From NCBI RefSeq assembly GCF_026151205.1, contig NC_087072.1:10640169-10704168 (forward strand): 64,000 nucleotides of DNA. Direction: 5' to 3'. Made by a program: the position numbers and the translations under genes. Each line of letters opens with the position of its first letter. Position 1 is the first letter of the stretch. This document shows, piece by piece, positions 63,456 to 64,000 of the stretch. This DNA is from Bolinopsis microptera. Its lineage: Eukaryota; Ctenophora; Tentaculata; Lobata; Bolinopsidae. Below the pieces are notes generated by a model that saw nothing but the letters and a program-made list of their open reading frames with translations, was not told the DNA's origin and made no database searches.

Positions 63456-64000
63456 CTAGATGTAAAGAGGATGCCAGCCTCTGTTGGTGAGTTTCTTCCG
63501 GCACTGAGGACACTGTCTGGTGGACTTGAAGACTTGTTCGATACAGTAGCTGCAGAACACGTGACCACATGTCGTCGACACCAGGGTTCTACTTGAAGCT
63601 TGGATCTGAAGAGGAGCGTCAGTCAAACTTAACGGATGATTATATTATATGAACTCTAAATGTTAAAGATAACATTACTTACTAATGATACTTAACTTAT
63701 CTAAGTGACGCGAGATGAACATTGAACACCCCAATAATGCTATGATATGATAAGAGATCTCAGATCAGTGTTCACAAACTGATTGTCTGTCTGTCTGACA
63801 AATTACCTGAGCTTTACTATCGAGACAGACAGGGCAGGTGAGTGGGTTAGGATCGTTGTCCACCACATTTGGTACAGTCAGAGGCAGGTTAGCTAGCGAG
63901 GGACCAGCAGGAGCAGGAGGGGGCCCAGCTGTCTGGAGGGTGGCAAGGTGGTGTCTCGGGTCGGGGTGTCGCGGTCGGTGGACCGGGTTCAACCCATGAA
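63456..64000 (-). CDS. RNF4: RNF4-like RING-finger E3 ubiquitin ligase, C-terminal part
   Basis: Two exons, 63807-64000 (continuing right of the window) and 63456-63605, joined in phase 0. The first gives a Pro-rich stretch, then TCPVCLDSKAQ; the second SSRTLVSTTCGHVFCSYCIE, RQCPQCRKKL and a C-terminus GWHPLYI. This is a C3HC4 RING (CPVC, CGHVFCSYC, CPQC) with the ending HPIYI-like that marks RNF4, the SUMO-targeted ubiquitin ligase of the nucleus. In RNF4 the last residues pack in the RING dimer needed for activity. The N-terminal SUMO-interacting motifs would be outside the window and could not be checked. The loop between the first two Cys pairs is slightly shorter than in vertebrate RNF4. 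Confidence 0.82.

Overview
This is animal nuclear DNA. Coding sequence is split by GT-AG introns, is AT-rich between genes, and is full of DNA transposons, LINE fragments, MITEs and minisatellites. The families seen (EGF/laminin-G ectodomain, rhodopsin-like GPCR tandem array, RNF4-like RING, aerolysin-type pore former, P2X7-type C-terminal domain) suggest an early-branching invertebrate metazoan. A cnidarian, perhaps a hydrozoan, is my best guess, but nothing in the window proves it.

Left and middle (1-48.8 kb). One giant minus-strand gene dominates. I followed 30 exons with matching acceptors, donors and mostly matching phases, plus a possible signal-peptide exon, from about 48.8 kb down to the left edge, where it runs off the window. 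Its product starts with a leishmanolysin-like (peptidase family M8) domain whose zinc site is degenerate. About 36 EGF repeats follow, then alternating laminin-G and EGF domains as in Crumbs-type proteins.

Nested genes. Three introns of this gene hold plus-strand GPCR genes of one divergent family: one intact gene at 6.5 kb, one with an in-frame stop at 16.4 kb, and a tandem array of seven near-identical copies plus relics inside a 21.8-kb intron (18.5-40.4 kb). Only three array copies (starting at 19.9, 29.8 and 34.4 kb) are clearly intact. The others carry a stop, frameshifts, a minisatellite insertion, a nested pair of transposons, or an internal deletion. A fourth intron (8.6-10.8 kb) holds a small secreted cysteine-rich peptide gene with a duplicated last exon.

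Right part (49-64 kb). This is mostly mobile and repetitive DNA: GC-rich palindromic repeats at 51.7-52.5 and 59.9-62.4 kb, a P2X7-C-domain pseudogene broken by a LINE fragment and partly duplicated in tandem with a long fold-back repeat, and remnants of LINE ORF1 and RNase H. Two host genes stand out: a minus-strand PAN/fascin-like/aerolysin-like secreted protein (55.9-57.3 kb, apparently frameshifted) and the 3' end of an RNF4-like SUMO-targeted ubiquitin ligase at the right edge.
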